64,000 nucleotides of DNA from assembly GCA_020746875.1 (NCBI GenBank), contig JAGTJL010000024.1:620001-684000 (forward strand), written 5' to 3'. Source of the DNA: Rhexocercosporidium sp. MPI-PUGE-AT-0058 (lineage: Eukaryota; Ascomycota; Leotiomycetes; Helotiales). Under the pieces are notes generated by a model. The model was not told where the DNA came from. It worked only from the letters and a program-made list of their open reading frames with translations, and did no database searches. Within the stretch, counting starts at the first letter, position 1, and every line of letters starts with the position of its first letter. This document shows, in pieces, positions 1 to 11,559 of the stretch. A program made the position numbers and the translations under genes.

Positions 1-1319
1 AAAACCGTATTTATCCTTTAGAAAATCCTTATAATTTATATATAAGTATTATATAAGGTATACGAGAATAAGTAAAAGATATAAAAACCTTTATTACTTA
101 GTTTATTTAAAATAAAAGTATTAACAAGCTTTATAATTTCTTATATACCGGATATAATCCGAACCCATTCCGAACTAGTAATACTTAAGAGCAAAGAACT
201 AGTAAGTCTTCTTTTTATTTAAATACGTTATAAGCGACTGATTATAGGCTTCTCGGATCAGTCTAATACACAGCGAGGTATTCCTTTATACATATAAACG
301 GCCTTTAAAATATAAGAGTCCGTCCGTTATTATATAATCTTTAAATAAAAACTTCCGTTCTTTTATAAAAGACTCGCGGTTATCTTAATAAAGCTTCTTA
401 ATAAAATCAAATAAAGTTTTAAGTAACTTTAGAGTCGAATCGTCAATAACGTCTTCCGCTTCTAAGAAAAGAAAATAAAAAGAAATAACGTTAATTATAA
501 ACTTATTTGCTAACTCCATATTAATTCTAAGATTAAAGCGATTAAGCGCAAATAAGATTTTAAATCAGTTATCTAATTTCACTTTCTCTTAAACTTTTAA
601 GTCTTACTTTCTCCGGCTAAGAATATCAGCCTTTTAATTTTATTTATTTAACGTATATATAATCTGGAAATTAAAATTAAATAAAAATTCCATCCATCGA
701 GCCTGCTTGCTTATAAGGACTTTTGTCGTTATAAAATACTTTAGGAATCGATAGTCCGAATATACTCTAAGTCTAGTCCGAATAGATATGAATTCAGGAC
801 GTTACTTATAAAATAATCTTATAATCGTATAAAATTCTTTATCGTAGATTTCTTAATTAAGTTTATAGCTATTCAAGACGTGGGAATAAAATCTTAAGAG
901 ATATTATAATCCGTTAACGTATTATTAAGAAACTACGCTTGTAATTACTTTATCAAAAGCGTTAGTTTTTAGTCGCGTTAGTAAGTCGGGGTTAAAATAG
1001 TAAATCTTCTATATAATTAATAATTAATTCCGTAATTCTTTAAAAGCCTTTTTATACTTTTCCGTCTAATTCCAGGGGATCGTAAGTCAGGTAAACGTAA
1101 AGAAAGGCTTCGCAATAAGTCTAAAGTTGCGAATAAATTATCGGTAAAAACCGTAAAAACTTAAGAAAAACTTCGTTATTATAATAATCTTTAAGTATTT
1201 CTAATTCCGTAATAGCTTTACTTTTTCTAAGTTAGCTTTAATTCTTTTTATAATTATAATATAACTTAAGTATTTAATACGAGTAACGTGGAATTCATAC
1301 TTCTTAATATCGGCTTATA

Positions 1320-1850
1320 AGCTAGCTTTTATAAGCCGTTTTAAAACCATTTTAACGTATTTTTTATATTCTTCTATCGATTTCAAATAAATCAAAATAT
1401 TATTAAGGTATATTATATAAAAGTCGTTTAAATAATCTAATAATACGTCGTTTATATAGCGTTAATACGTGCTTAATTCATTATAGAGTCTAAAAGGTAA
1501 TATTTTATATTTATAAATCCCATACTTAGTGCAGAAGGTCGTATACTTTTCCGACTCGGGGTTTATTCGGATGCGATTAAATGCGGCTTAAATATCGAGT
1601 TTAATAAATACTTTAGCTTTCGATACGTAAAAAAGGAGCTCGTCGATTCTCGGTATAAAGTATAAGTCCTTCCGCGTTAGCGTATTCAGACGACGGTAAT
1701 TAATATAAAAACGTAACCTTTTATCGCTCTTTTTTATAAAAAAGACGAGAGAGATAAAAGGACTTTAACTCGTCTTAATAAACTTTTTATTAAAGTTTTC
1801 TAAAAGGTATTCTTTTAATACTTTTAATTCCTTTATTAATTAACGATATA
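1320..1850 (-). pseudogene. Gypsy-B reverse transcriptase relic
   Basis: The minus strand reads as a Ty3/Gypsy reverse transcriptase: an N-terminal block ending LRFYINYRRLN, a block like KVFIKLDI followed by AAFNRIRI, and the catalytic block YLNNILIY at about 1391-1420. The expected catalytic YLDD has become YLNN, two G-to-A changes, so the enzyme would be dead even without the stop codons. The homologous region in the other copy (19.4-19.9 kb) carries an expanded 10-bp minisatellite in the N-terminal part. Confidence 0.8.
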
Positions 1851-3017
1851 AAAGAGAATAAGAATCAGGTAATAAAGCCTTTAATTAAATCTTATAATCG
1901 TAATATTAATAAGGTAGTAAAACGTTTAACTCCGTCTTAAAAAATACTTTTTTAAAAAGTTAATATTACTTTGAAAGCTTTTCGGCTATAATCCGGAAGG
2001 TATTTAAATCCTTTTTTTTATATCTTTTCTATAAGACTCGGTCTATTTTATAAATGCTAATTATAAAAAACTTAATATTCTTACTTTTTATATTAAAATA
2101 AAATACGTTTGCGTTAATCTTATAAATAAAGAAAGGAGTTTTTTACGGAGTTATAATAAGTTCCGGGCGACGACGTAATTATAAATAAGGCTTCCTTGCC
2201 TTTGGTTTTCCGACCGGCTTTAATAATAGGGGTTCCGGAGCTATTTCTGGCTCTTATTCCTTAAAGGGATTCTCCGGTAACGTTAATACTTATATATAAT
2301 TAATAGCGAATTAGTAATATCGTCGTTTTTAATTAATTTAGTTTATAATTAAATTACGTCAGTTAATATCCAGCTAGTAATAGTCAGTAATTCTTGCTTT
2401 AGCTTTAGTAAGAAGCGATATAACTAGCTCTTTCGTCTAGCAAGGAATCCGTAAGTATGCGGAAGGCTATATAAAACGGTTATTAACCGAATCGAGTTTG
2501 ACGCGAAAGCGTCTTATTTATTTAACGCTAATTATTATATCTTAATTTCCTAAGTTAAGTATAATAAAAGAGCAGTTATATACGCGTCTGCCGTCTATTA
2601 TTAAGTAAAGACGCATATAATAAAAGGCGTAGCTTCATACGGAATTCTAGAAACTACAAATTAAGATAATATAAAGAAAAAGTAGAATCTTTATTCCTAA
2701 GGCCTTCGAAAAGCGCACGGAAAAGGTCTGATTTATAAAAAAGTAACCGTTTGCTCTAATATCTACTAAAGCGGAGAGTGCAACGTTATATCTATTTATA
2801 TTAATAATATAAAAGACTAAAAATTGCTTTCTTCTTATAAAAGAGTTTAAATTAAGCTTTAATAAATCATATTTACGTAAACTTAAGAAGGAGTCTTTCC
2901 TTAAGCCTCTTCGTTTTCCTCTATTTATCCTTCTAATAACTCTTCCTACTCTTCTCTTAATTCTACGCCTTCTTCCTCAATTCCCTCGTCTACGAGCTGA
3001 ACCTTAAGAGTCTCGAG

Positions 3018-4310
3018 GCAGTCGCTCTTATAATAACTAAATTTACCGCAATTATAACACTTAACTAGATTATCGCTTATAAAAGTCTAAAGCCTTAAAT
3101 ATATAAAGCTTTAGCGCGGTAGAAAAGGAGTAAACTATTATTAAAAAGTAAAAGAGCGTTAAAACGAAGTTAAAGAAGATTAATAGGCGAAAGTAATTCT
3201 TTAAGTAAGCGTTTAAATAAAAGAAGTAGTCTGACCCGAACCGGACGGCTTCCGGGTCATATTCGGGGTGCAAATTAAAATGAAATTTAAGTTAAGCATA
3301 TAATTCCGGCGGTTCTTTAAGTCTAGCGAAATAAAATAAGAAACTATTTTATTATAATTATTCTCCTAAGTTAATTTAATAATAGAAGTCTCGTCTCGTA
3401 GCTTAAAAAAGAGTTTTTATTATATATAAAAGAATTATTCCGACTTAGCGACGTTACCTTAAATAGCAGCGCTTTAAAATCTTGCTTTAAACTCAGTAAA
3501 AGTCTCCTTAAAATAAAAGTCTATATATAAATCGTAAAAAACAGACCGGAACTCGTCTACTTCGTAGCCGATTAAGAAGTAGGATTTTAAGAATATAATC
3601 ATCTCCTTAGCGGTCTTAAAGAAATAGGTTTCCAAAAGGTATTAAAGTTTTAAATAAGATCGTACCGTTCCGGTAATTAATCCTTAAACGAGAGCACGAC
3701 GAGCTCTTTCCGTTAAATAAAGATCAGCGTTAATTTCTAAGCGGTCTTAAACTAAAGCACGTTATTATTTAAACGAGAAGTCTAAGCTATTATTTAATAA
3801 AATAATCTTCTCCGTTAATTAAATCTTAGAAGGCTAAAACGAGCCTAAATAAGCTCCGAGAGTAAGAAAGATATAACTCCTTAGCAAACCTTTATTAAAT
3901 TCTACTAATCGGAGTAAAAGAAGAGTAAAGGTTCGTAAGCGACTCTAAAGTAGTTCGGAAAGCTCGGAAGGAATAAGGTTTTCTTCAGGATCGTCGTTAG
4001 GTCGTACTAAATTAAGCTAAAGAATAGCAAAGGCTACGAGTATAGCCTTAATTCTAATAAAGTTAAATTAAAGTTCTCTCTACTTATTTGCCTAATCCTT
4101 AGTTTAATTATTAATAGCTTAAAAGAGTCCTTTCAAAACGTTAAGGTTATTATAATCTATATCGTCCCGAGCTTTGCTTTTATTCTTTTGGGTAGCGACG
4201 CTAGTTTTAAGAAGCGAGGCAGTAAGTATTTCTGAATCAGGAGGCGCTCCTAAGGAAATCGTAATAACTAAAGAACCTAATCTAATAAGTTCTTTAGTAA
4301 TTAATTAAAA
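3018..4310 (-). pseudogene. Gypsy-B gag relic with CCHC zinc knuckle
   Basis: The minus strand from about 4310 encodes a hydrophilic gag-like polypeptide, in frame apart from TAA/TAG codons, with recognisable pieces such as APPDSEILTASLLKTSVATQ near the start. It ends in a zinc knuckle at 3018-3059 that reads CYNCGKFSYYKSDC: the three Cys are intact and the His has become Tyr, a single C-to-T change from CAC/CAT. Gag would package the element RNA in virus-like particles. The copy at 20,838-20,878 has two of the Cys also converted to Tyr and a one-base deletion. Confidence 0.75.
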
Positions 4311-4379
4311 TATAATAAGTCTTAATAAAAACAAGTATTTAACTCGGGGCAGATTCGAGGCGAGTTCCGTACTTAAATA

Positions 4380-4888
4380 ATAAGGTTCCGGGTATAATAA
4401 AAACACTTCCTTAAAATCTGTTTATAGCGGCCTTTATACGAAGGAGGTTATTTAAAGCGTAGTCAGCGAAGACTGCTCCAGGCGTTACTAGTTGCGAAGT
4501 ACTAAACTAAACCCTAATTCCTAATTATTAAGAGATCTCTGGAATCTTAATTCTTTGAAATATTAATAACTAAATCTTTAATAAGGTATTATAAAGCCGT
4601 CTCCGGCGGAAGTGATCTTCTTATTTAATATAATAACACTAGCCAAAAGAGCGGTATAAGAGGTATATAATAATACTTTAGCTAAGGCTATCGAGAGCTA
4701 ATAGGTTTAATATAAAGGAAACAAGAAAATAAAAAAGGAAAAAAGGAATAGAAGGAATATAAGTTCATATATATATAAGCTCCTCCGAAACCCCTCCGGT
4801 ACTAGTCCGACTCGGCATGACTTAATTACCTCTGAACCCCTGGATTCCCTAACTCGCTGAGAAGCTCCTAAGTGCACTTATCGTCACA
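4380..4888 (-). repeat. 5' LTR of Gypsy-B copy 1
   Basis: This stretch is repeated in inverted orientation at 7613 to about 8400, where it lies upstream of the same gag. On the minus strand it begins TGTGACGATAAGTGCACTT at 4888, a normal TG terminus. The inner end is placed only approximately because the two copies stay similar into the leader. The 5 bases outside the LTR are ACCGC; the partner LTR is outside the window, so no target-site duplication can be tested. Confidence 0.7.
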
Positions 4889-4984
4889 ACCGCCATATCT
4901 ACTTACTAACTTAAATAATTAATTACTCCTTAATTCTTTAATTAATTCTTTTCAAATTTGGAATGCGATTTGTCCTTATTATAA

Positions 4985-6666
4985 AGCCTTAATATACCGA
5001 GTACGATATTATATATGCGCTTGCAGAGATCGCAAACGGCAAGTCATTACGGAAGGCATCGCTTAAATAAGGTGTTCTAAGGTCTATCCTTTATGGCCGT
5101 AATATAACGACGTTATTTTATAAAGAAGCCGCTAATTACTTATAAAGGCTACCTACCTTAATAAAGAGTCGATTAATTAATTGGGTTTTGACTTAAAAGT
5201 CTCTTAGTCGTAGAGTTACACATATATAGATTAAGGTTTTTAAAGAGCATCTTTTAGCTCTTTAAGGAAATTATCTATTACTTAGAAAACACTAGATTTT
5301 TAGGTTTTTAATACGAAATCTTATTTTAAAAATAAAGAAGTAAATATATATTAATTCTATACGTGTTAATGGCGTTTGTTTCCATGTTATTAAACCTTAG
5401 TTTTAAAAATTAAAGATTCCAGTTATTAAGGCTATTCCAGCGAGTCAACGATAGAATATAAACGAGACTAATATTATAAAAGGTTATACTTTAAATAGTT
5501 TTATTATAAGACACGTTAAAAAGCGTAAAATTCAAGGAAAACAGCCTAGCTCACGTACTTAAACGTTAATTATTAAATGCATCTTTACTATAAAAGTCTT
5601 TATATAACCTCTTGTAATTTATAAAGGAAAATCGGTGTAGTAATAATGGTTTCCGTTTTAATTAAACGTATTTAACAACTGGCACTTTATTATAACTAAT
5701 AATAAATAGACGACTAACGAGACGGCTCTTAAATAACTAATAAAAGTGTTTATCCCTTAGACGAATCCACGTAATTATTTAATAAGACTCCTTATTCTAG
5801 ACGGCCACGGGAGCTATAAGACTACGGAATCCCTTTGGAAGTACTTTAAAAATAATATATTTCTATTATATTTACTCGCACATACGTCACACGTCTTATA
5901 ACCCTTAGATTTAACGGTTTTCTTTACGTTAAAGCGTATTTACCGGAAGGAATTATATAAATTAAGTTCTTTAATCGATTATACGTTAATTAATAAACGT
6001 AATTTCCTTTTTTATTATTAAAAAGCACGCCAAAATATTATTACTCCTTTTAATATTAAATTTAAGTAAAGAGCTAGTAGATTATAGCCGGTATTTCTAG
6101 CGAAACCCTTAATAAGCCCGTTATTATTAAAAAATAATAATAAATCGACAGCCACGGCTCTCTAAGAGTCTTAGAAAGTAATAATACTACCTCCCGAGCC
6201 TTTTAGCACTTCTATTTAATTATAAACTCTTAAAACTGCGAAAGATCTTCGTTTATAAATACGCACTTTAATAAGCGAATTATATAATTAGCATCTAACG
6301 CAGCGTTTACTCTTTAGGAAGATTATAAAAGGATTTAATAAAAAGAATTACGAATTAAGGAAAGTAAATATAAGAATTAAAAAGTTAAAAGAGCGATTAA
6401 AGTAATTAAAGCTAAGGAAAAGGAGGAAAGTCTAAACTAGCTTAAATTTTAAGTTTACGATAACACGTACTATTTAGGCGGCTTAAATTGCGGCTAAGAA
6501 TCGTTAAATTATATTTATAGAATTAGAATTAAAAGGAGATTCTGACTTTATAAAATCTTATATAGAAGTTAACGTAAAATAAAATTATTAAGTATTAAAT
6601 AGAGACTGTTAATATTACGCGAGGTAGGCGGAATAAGGGGGGTAGGCGGAATGGTGGGGTGGGACG
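4985..6666 (+). mobile_element. Fot1/pogo-type DDE DNA transposon relic
   Basis: The plus strand encodes a degenerate pogo-family transposase. Near 5000-5090 is a CENP-B/psq-like helix-turn-helix segment (EIANGKSLRKASLKQGV). At about 5785-5930 the DDE region reads LLILDGHGSYKTTESLW followed by a TSHVLQPLDLTVF-like block with the Gln codon now TAA. The frame then stays open to about 6480 except for TAA/TAG at likely Gln positions. The 3' end contains a short repeated motif GGTAGGCGGAAT (twice, about 6625-6660). No matching inverted terminus was found on the left. It lies just right of a Gypsy-B LTR, with about 100 bp of unassigned AT-rich DNA between. Confidence 0.8.
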
Positions 6667-7212
6667 TTAATTAAAATATTTCGGTTTAATTATAATTATT
6701 TTCGATATAAAAATATTTAATTAAATTTTCGATTATATTTTAAGCAGAAATTTTGAGAAAATTTTAAAAAAAAGCCCGGAAAATTAAAATTATTTATATT
6801 TTTAAAACATATTTTAATATTAATAATTATTTTATATATTATTTAATTTTAAATTTAAATTTTCGTAATAAATAATTTATTTTTAATAAAATAAAAAACA
6901 ATAAAAAAAATATATAACGAATTTATAAATAAATATTTAAAATTAATAAATTATTTAAAATTTATTTTTATTTTAATATTAAATTATATATTAAAATATA
7001 AAAAAAACCGGCAAGTTTTATAATAATAATAATAATAATATATTAAACTTTATAAAATAATATTAAAATATTATATATTTTAGAACTTTTTAAAATAATA
7101 CTAAAAGAAATTATTCGAAGTTTATATATATAATTTATATAATTTTATATATAATAAACTAATAAAAATAAATAAAATTACAAAATATTTTTAATAATAA
7201 TATAATTAAATT
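6667..7212. other. Extreme AT-rich block, no gene
   Basis: About 550 bp made almost entirely of A and T, with a short AAT-type microsatellite near 7020-7040. G and C are much scarcer than in the surrounding RIP-affected elements. No coding frame or repeat boundary can be made out. It may be the most decayed part of the Gypsy-X-type fragment that follows. Confidence 0.6.
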
Positions 7213-7612
7213 TTTTTTTTAAATATTATTATATATAAAAAACGAAAGCTGGCCGCTTATCGTAAGAATTAATAATTATAAATATTTATTTTAATATTAT
7301 AAATAAAAGCAGTAATTAGAAGTCAAATAACCTTAGTTTTATTAACGAAGCCGCTGCGGGACTTAATTATTCTTATTTAATATAATAATAAAAACCGCAA
7401 AAATATAATAAATATAGTAAGTAAACTTAGATTTTAAGTAAATCAGAAGTAAAACTTAAATATATCGGGACTTCTTTAATAAGATTCTAGAGCTTATATC
7501 TTAAATAATTTAATATTAAGAATAAAAATCATAAAACTTTATTATAATAACTTATTAATAAGGTATAACGATATTATAAAGACTTCGCAACTCTTCTGTA
7601 AAACTTATTTCT
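7213..7612 (+). mobile_element. Fragment of a Gypsy-X-type integrase region
   Basis: This 400 bp is a diverged direct copy of Gypsy-X sequence at about 26,045-26,455, covering the zinc-binding and N-terminal part of integrase; phrases such as AAAGCTGGCCGCTTAT and TTAATAAGATTCTAGAGCTT have close counterparts there. It stops at 7612, exactly where the Gypsy-B LTR begins, so Gypsy-B copy 2 appears to have been inserted into an older Gypsy-X-type copy. Confidence 0.65.
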
Positions 7613-8400
7613 TGTGACGATAAGTGTGAAAAGAAGAGATTTGGTGTGAATGATGATTCCATTACTTCGGGGGAAACTAGGTCTATATAACTACTTTTAG
7701 ACGCCAAGCTATTTAGCTCTCGCATCAGTTATTAGCTTTATATTAAAACTAGCTTTATATTAAGACTAGCTTTATATTACCTCCGCTTCCGAGGTTTAAA
7801 ACACGGAAGCTTAAGGCTTTAATAAAGCCGGAGCTTTATACAAAAGTAGTTGAGTTATGGAAATGTATGCTTAATATAATCTTATATTATTAAGCGAGTT
7901 TAGCCGAGGCTTAACATAATCTTATAAAGTGCACTTAAGAGCTTCTCAGCGAGTCAGAGAATCCAGGAGTTTAGGGGTAATTAAATCATGCGGAGTCGGA
8001 CTAATACCGGAGGGGTTTCGGAAGAGCTTATATATATAAACTCACGCTTCTTATTTTCTTTCGTATTAAACTTATTAACTCTCGATAACCTTAATTAAAG
8101 TATTATTATATACTTTTTATATCGCTCTTTTAATTAATATTATTCTATTAAATAAGAAAATCACTTCCGCTAAAGACAGTTTTATAATACCTTATTAAAG
8201 ATTCAGTTATTAATATTTTAAAGAATTAAAATTCTAGAAATCTCTTAATAATTAAGAATTAGGGTTTAATTTAGTATTTCGCAATTAATAACTCCTAAAG
8301 TAATCTTCGTTAATTACGCTTTAAATAATCCCTTTCGTATAAAGGCCGCTATAAATAGATTTTAAGGAAGTATTTTTATTATATCCAGAACTTTATTATT
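7613..8400 (+). repeat. 5' LTR of Gypsy-B copy 2, interrupted by a solo LTR
   Basis: The LTR is homologous to 4380-4888 in inverted orientation. It is split after its first 14 bases by a 300-bp solo LTR of family 3 (7627-7926) flanked by AAGTG on both sides. Removing the insert gives an uninterrupted match to copy 1 (GTGACGATAAGTGCACTT). The inner LTR end is approximate. Confidence 0.75.
7627..7926 (-). repeat. Solo LTR, family 3 (TSD AAGTG)
   Basis: A 300-bp unit beginning TGAAAAGAAGAGATTTGGTG and ending CTTATA, flanked by perfect 5-bp direct repeats AAGTG at 7622-7626 and 7927-7931. It is an inverted, shorter version of 35,742-36,178, sharing the block around TTTCCCCCGAAGTAAT and the short tandem repeats based on AAAGCTAGTCTTA. 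No internal retrotransposon sequence is attached, so it is interpreted as a solo LTR left by LTR-LTR recombination. It sits inside the Gypsy-B LTR. Confidence 0.8.
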
Positions 8401-8449
8401 TAAATATAAAACCCCCCCGAATCTGCCCCGAGTCAAATACTTGTTTTTA

Positions 8450-9348
8450 TTAAGATTTATTATATTTTAATTAATTGCTAAAGAACTTATTAAATTAAAT
8501 CCTTTAACTACTACGACCTCCTTAAGAGCACTTCTTAATTTAGAAATACCTACTACTTCGCCTCTTAAAATTAACGTCGTTATTTAAAAGAATAAAAGTT
8601 AAGCTCGGGACGATACGGATTATAATAACTTTAACGTTTTAAAAAGACTATTTTAAGCCGTTAATAATCGAATTAAAAATTAAATAAATAAAGTAAAAAT
8701 AACTTTAATTTAGCTTTATTAAAATTAAAGCTATGCTCGCAGCTCTTATTACTCTTTAGCTTAATTTAATACGAGCTAACGACGATCCCGAAAGAGACTT
8801 TATTCTTTCCGAGTCTTCCGAATTATCTTAAAGTCGTTTACGAACTCTTACTCCTTTTTTACTCCGATTAATAGAATTTAATAAAGGTTCGTTAAGAGAT
8901 TATACCTCTTTTATTCCCGGAGCTTATTCAGGCTTATTTCAGCTTCTTAAGATTCAGCGAATAGAAAAAATTATTTTATTAAATAATAACTCAGACCTTT
9001 TGTTTAAATAATAACGTGCTTTAATTTAAGATTATTTAAAAGTTAACGCTAATTTTTATTTAATAAAAAGAGCTCGTCGTGCTCTCGTTTAAGGATTAAT
9101 TACTAAAACGGCACGATCTTATTTAAAACTTTAATACTTTTCGGAAACTTATTTTTTTAAAATTATTAAAAACATAATTATATTTTTAAAATCTTATTTT
9201 TTAACCGGCCATAAGGCGGACGAGTTCCGGTCCGCTTTTTACGATTTATATATAAACCTTTATTTTAAAAAAATCTTTATTAAGTTTAAAATAAGATTCT
9301 AAAGCGCTGCTATTTAAGATAATATCGTTAAGTCGGAATAATTCTTTT
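8450..9348 (+). pseudogene. Gypsy-B copy 2 gag, 5' fragment
   Basis: The plus strand reads as the same gag as copy 1 (start region like KELIKLNPLTTTTSLRALL), riddled with TAA/TAG at Gln positions and with some frame slips. The homology to copy 1 ends at CGGAATAATTCTTTT, where Gypsy-X has inserted. Its continuation starts at CTTTTATATATAGC on the minus strand at 21,251 and downwards. Confidence 0.75.
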
Positions 9349-9604
9349 TGTCAGATAGAATTCACGGTAAGTAAAGCTTTGTAAAAGTTCAAGGAAAATA
9401 TATTTAAAGAATTAATCTTTAGCTTTTAAAAAAGTCTAAAAAAGAAGCGTATATATAAAAGAAGTTATTCGTAAAAAGAAGCAAAACGCCGGCGTAACTA
9501 AATATATAAGTAAAACTGATTTTATTAATACCGTAAAAGCCTCGGCTTCCTTATATTATAGGCCCGATTCTATATAAATAAAATAAATAAATATATATAT
9601 AATA
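9349..9604 (-). repeat. 3' LTR of Gypsy-X (split from its 5' LTR)
   Basis: A 256-bp block that is the reverse complement of 21,252-21,507, also 256 bp. The differences in the terminal 35 bases are almost all C-to-T or G-to-A, as expected for RIP. On the minus strand it ends CTATCTGACA at 9349, and the outer flank is CTTTT (9344-9348). The flank of the other LTR is AAAAG (21,247-21,251), the same 5 bases in reverse complement, so the two LTRs belong to one insertion now separated by about 12 kb. Confidence 0.85.
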
Positions 9605-10585
9605 ATTATTCTTTTTCTTAATAATAGTATCCACGATACTAATACTTTAATTAATAATATATCGGTACGCTTTCGCGTTACTTAAAGCGAGGCCAGGCCG
9701 CGGTAAATTAAATAACCGTATTCCGGTTAATAAGTTTAATTAATTAGATTAATATAATTATTTAAATTATTACGTTAAGTATATAATACTGCACCGCGAT
9801 TAGTTCGTCGGACGTCGTCCGATTACTTTATAAGCCGTTCCGTATAATATATTAGTATTCTGGCTTAGCGGATAAGAATAGCTTTATAAAATAACAGAAG
9901 ATATTTGCTTTAATTATAAGACTCTTGCGCAAATGCATAAGAGTTCTTATATTCATATTCGAGTGCTATAATTATCGTTATTATTAAAAAGTTATCTTTG
10001 GTCGGCGAAGTAATAAGTAAGTTACGCGCTAATAGCGTATTCACGTTTATTTACTAAATAAATAAAGTGCAAATAATATAAATATAATAATATAATTACG
10101 TAATAATTACGACCTCGCTACCTCGCCGAGACGTATATATAAATAGCTTTCTCGTCGCGTTAATAATAACTTTTCCTTTTTAGCTTATTTATATATAATA
10201 CCCGTATTTATACGTCGTTATCTTCCCGTTTCTCTTCTTCTTCTTTTCTTTAATTAATTATTAATATTAATATTATTATTAATATTATTATTATTATTAT
10301 ATCTTTCGTCCAGCGTTTTAAAGCTATCGCATTTAATAACTCTGCGAACTGGCCTCGCAAAGGTTCCTGCGGTTAATATTTTAAAATTATACTAATCGAT
10401 CTTTTTTTCCGTTATATTAATAAGAAAAGCAAGAAGAATTGCGACCGCTGCTCCGAGCAGAAAGCCGTTTATATCGTCGTACGTACTTATATTTATAGAA
10501 TTTACTAATAATATAATATTAAGCGCGTCAGAAGTGAATCGTATATTAACCGTAAGATAAATAATTCCCTTATATCTTTTATAAG
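9605..10585 (-). mobile_element. 3' internal part of Gypsy-X
   Basis: By position, between the Gypsy-X 3' LTR and the Copia insertion, this is the downstream end of Gypsy-X, continuing from 28,630 once the inversion is undone. It holds an AAT-rich microsatellite at about 10,258-10,302. Several frames on both strands look coding-like after RIP (for example a hydrophobic run GFLLGAAVAILLAFLINI on the minus strand near 10,400-10,460), so no product is called. The final 5 bases ATAAG are the Copia target-site duplication. Confidence 0.6.
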
Positions 10586-10862
10586 TGTTGGATTTGACTT
10601 CGGTAACTCGTGCCGATTCTACCCTGGAATAGCCGAAGGAGTTTCCACTGCTTACGCGGCCCGGAAATTACCTTCGTATTCCGGGAAATTACGCTTGTAT
10701 TTAATTACGTAGTCGTAAAAGCTTCTAAAGAAGCTATTATTTTATATATAACTACCGAAGAGCTCTTTTAGCCCTTTAAGTAAGTAAGCAATTCTCTCTC
10801 TTTAATCACGTGTCCTCACCTACTGCGCTTCTTCATTCCTGATTGGCTCGCCTATTCTCACA
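10586..10862 (+). repeat. 5' LTR of Copia copy 1 (30-bp internal deletion)
   Basis: Begins TGTTGGATTTGACTTCGGTA and ends TATTCTCACA. At 277 bp it is about 30 bp shorter than the other family members. The missing piece lies between two direct repeats of TTACGTAG and removes one arm of the hairpin seen in all other copies. Confidence 0.9.
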
Positions 10863-11559
10863 TAGTAGCAATACGGCAATTCGCTAAGGCAGCTAATAAT
10901 ATCAGTTACCGACACACACCTCCCGATCGAGACGACTAAGCTGAGCTTTCTCGGCTAATACCGCTTCGGCTGCTTCCGTTCAAACGCTTATCGATAAAGC
11001 CATGCTAGCTTCTCTTAATTAAAGTAAGCTAGACCCCTTTAAGCCCTTACTAACCCGATTAGGACGTATTACGGACCCAAGGCCTTTAACCTTAAGACTA
11101 AACCTTAGGGAAATTATAACCTAGCGGTCCTTAGACGTTATAAGCGCGCGTAGCCACCTAAATTGCGGTTTTAAGTCTTATAATAAACTTCTCATTCTTA
11201 AGCGCTTATACTTTTTATAACGCTAGCAGTAGCTATAAGTAGCGTACTAGCGTAACTTATATTAAAAAGTGGCTGTCCGAATCGTCACTAATCTAACACA
11301 AATTACAAAAGGTTCTTAAGCTTTTCTAGCTATATAAGAAGCCATCCTCGGAAAGGGTTATAGCTAATTAAGCTTATTAATTTTTATGAGAAAAACCAAG
11401 CTAATAATAGCGCTAGCGTTATAATAAGAACCTAAGCAGACCCGCTGGGAACCCTATTATAATATTAGTTAAGCGAAACCCTTAGTAAGGTAATAATAAG
11501 TCCTTAATAAGACTTTTTACTTTAAATATCGATTTTATATTGATTTAAGACATATTAAA

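Larger units (their letters stand above)
1..4888 (-). mobile_element. Gypsy-B LTR retrotransposon, copy 1 (RIP-degenerate, runs off the left edge)
   Basis: Read on the minus strand from 4888 leftwards this is an LTR, then gag, a zinc knuckle, and pol with a recognisable reverse transcriptase; the integrase end and 3' LTR would lie beyond position 1. Frames are followed through many TAA/TAG codons at places where Gln is expected, the usual result of RIP. The same family recurs at 7613-9348 (5' part) and 19,377-21,246 (3' part), which fixes the order of the domains. The right end is set by the LTR terminus ending in CA at 4888. The stretch 1-1290 should hold RNase H and integrase sequence but is too decayed to delimit domain by domain. 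Confidence 0.85.
7613..9348 (+). mobile_element. Gypsy-B copy 2, 5' part (LTR and start of gag)
   Basis: Starts with TGTGACGATAAGTG, the same LTR terminus as copy 1 but in opposite orientation, and continues through leader and gag. It stops at CTTTT (9344-9348), the target-site duplication of the Gypsy-X insertion. The missing 3' part of gag and pol is found on the minus strand at 19,377-21,246, moved there by the Copia-mediated inversion. Copies 1 and 2 are head to head around the Fot1 relic. Confidence 0.8.

Noticed and set aside
3070..3273. 67-codon hydrophobic frame on the minus strand
   Set aside because: Within Gypsy-B gag but in a different frame from the zinc knuckle; aromatic-rich composition is typical of RIP-altered AT-rich DNA.
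10255..10305. AAT repeat as a CRISPR-like or regulatory array
   Set aside because: Simple trinucleotide microsatellite without spacers.
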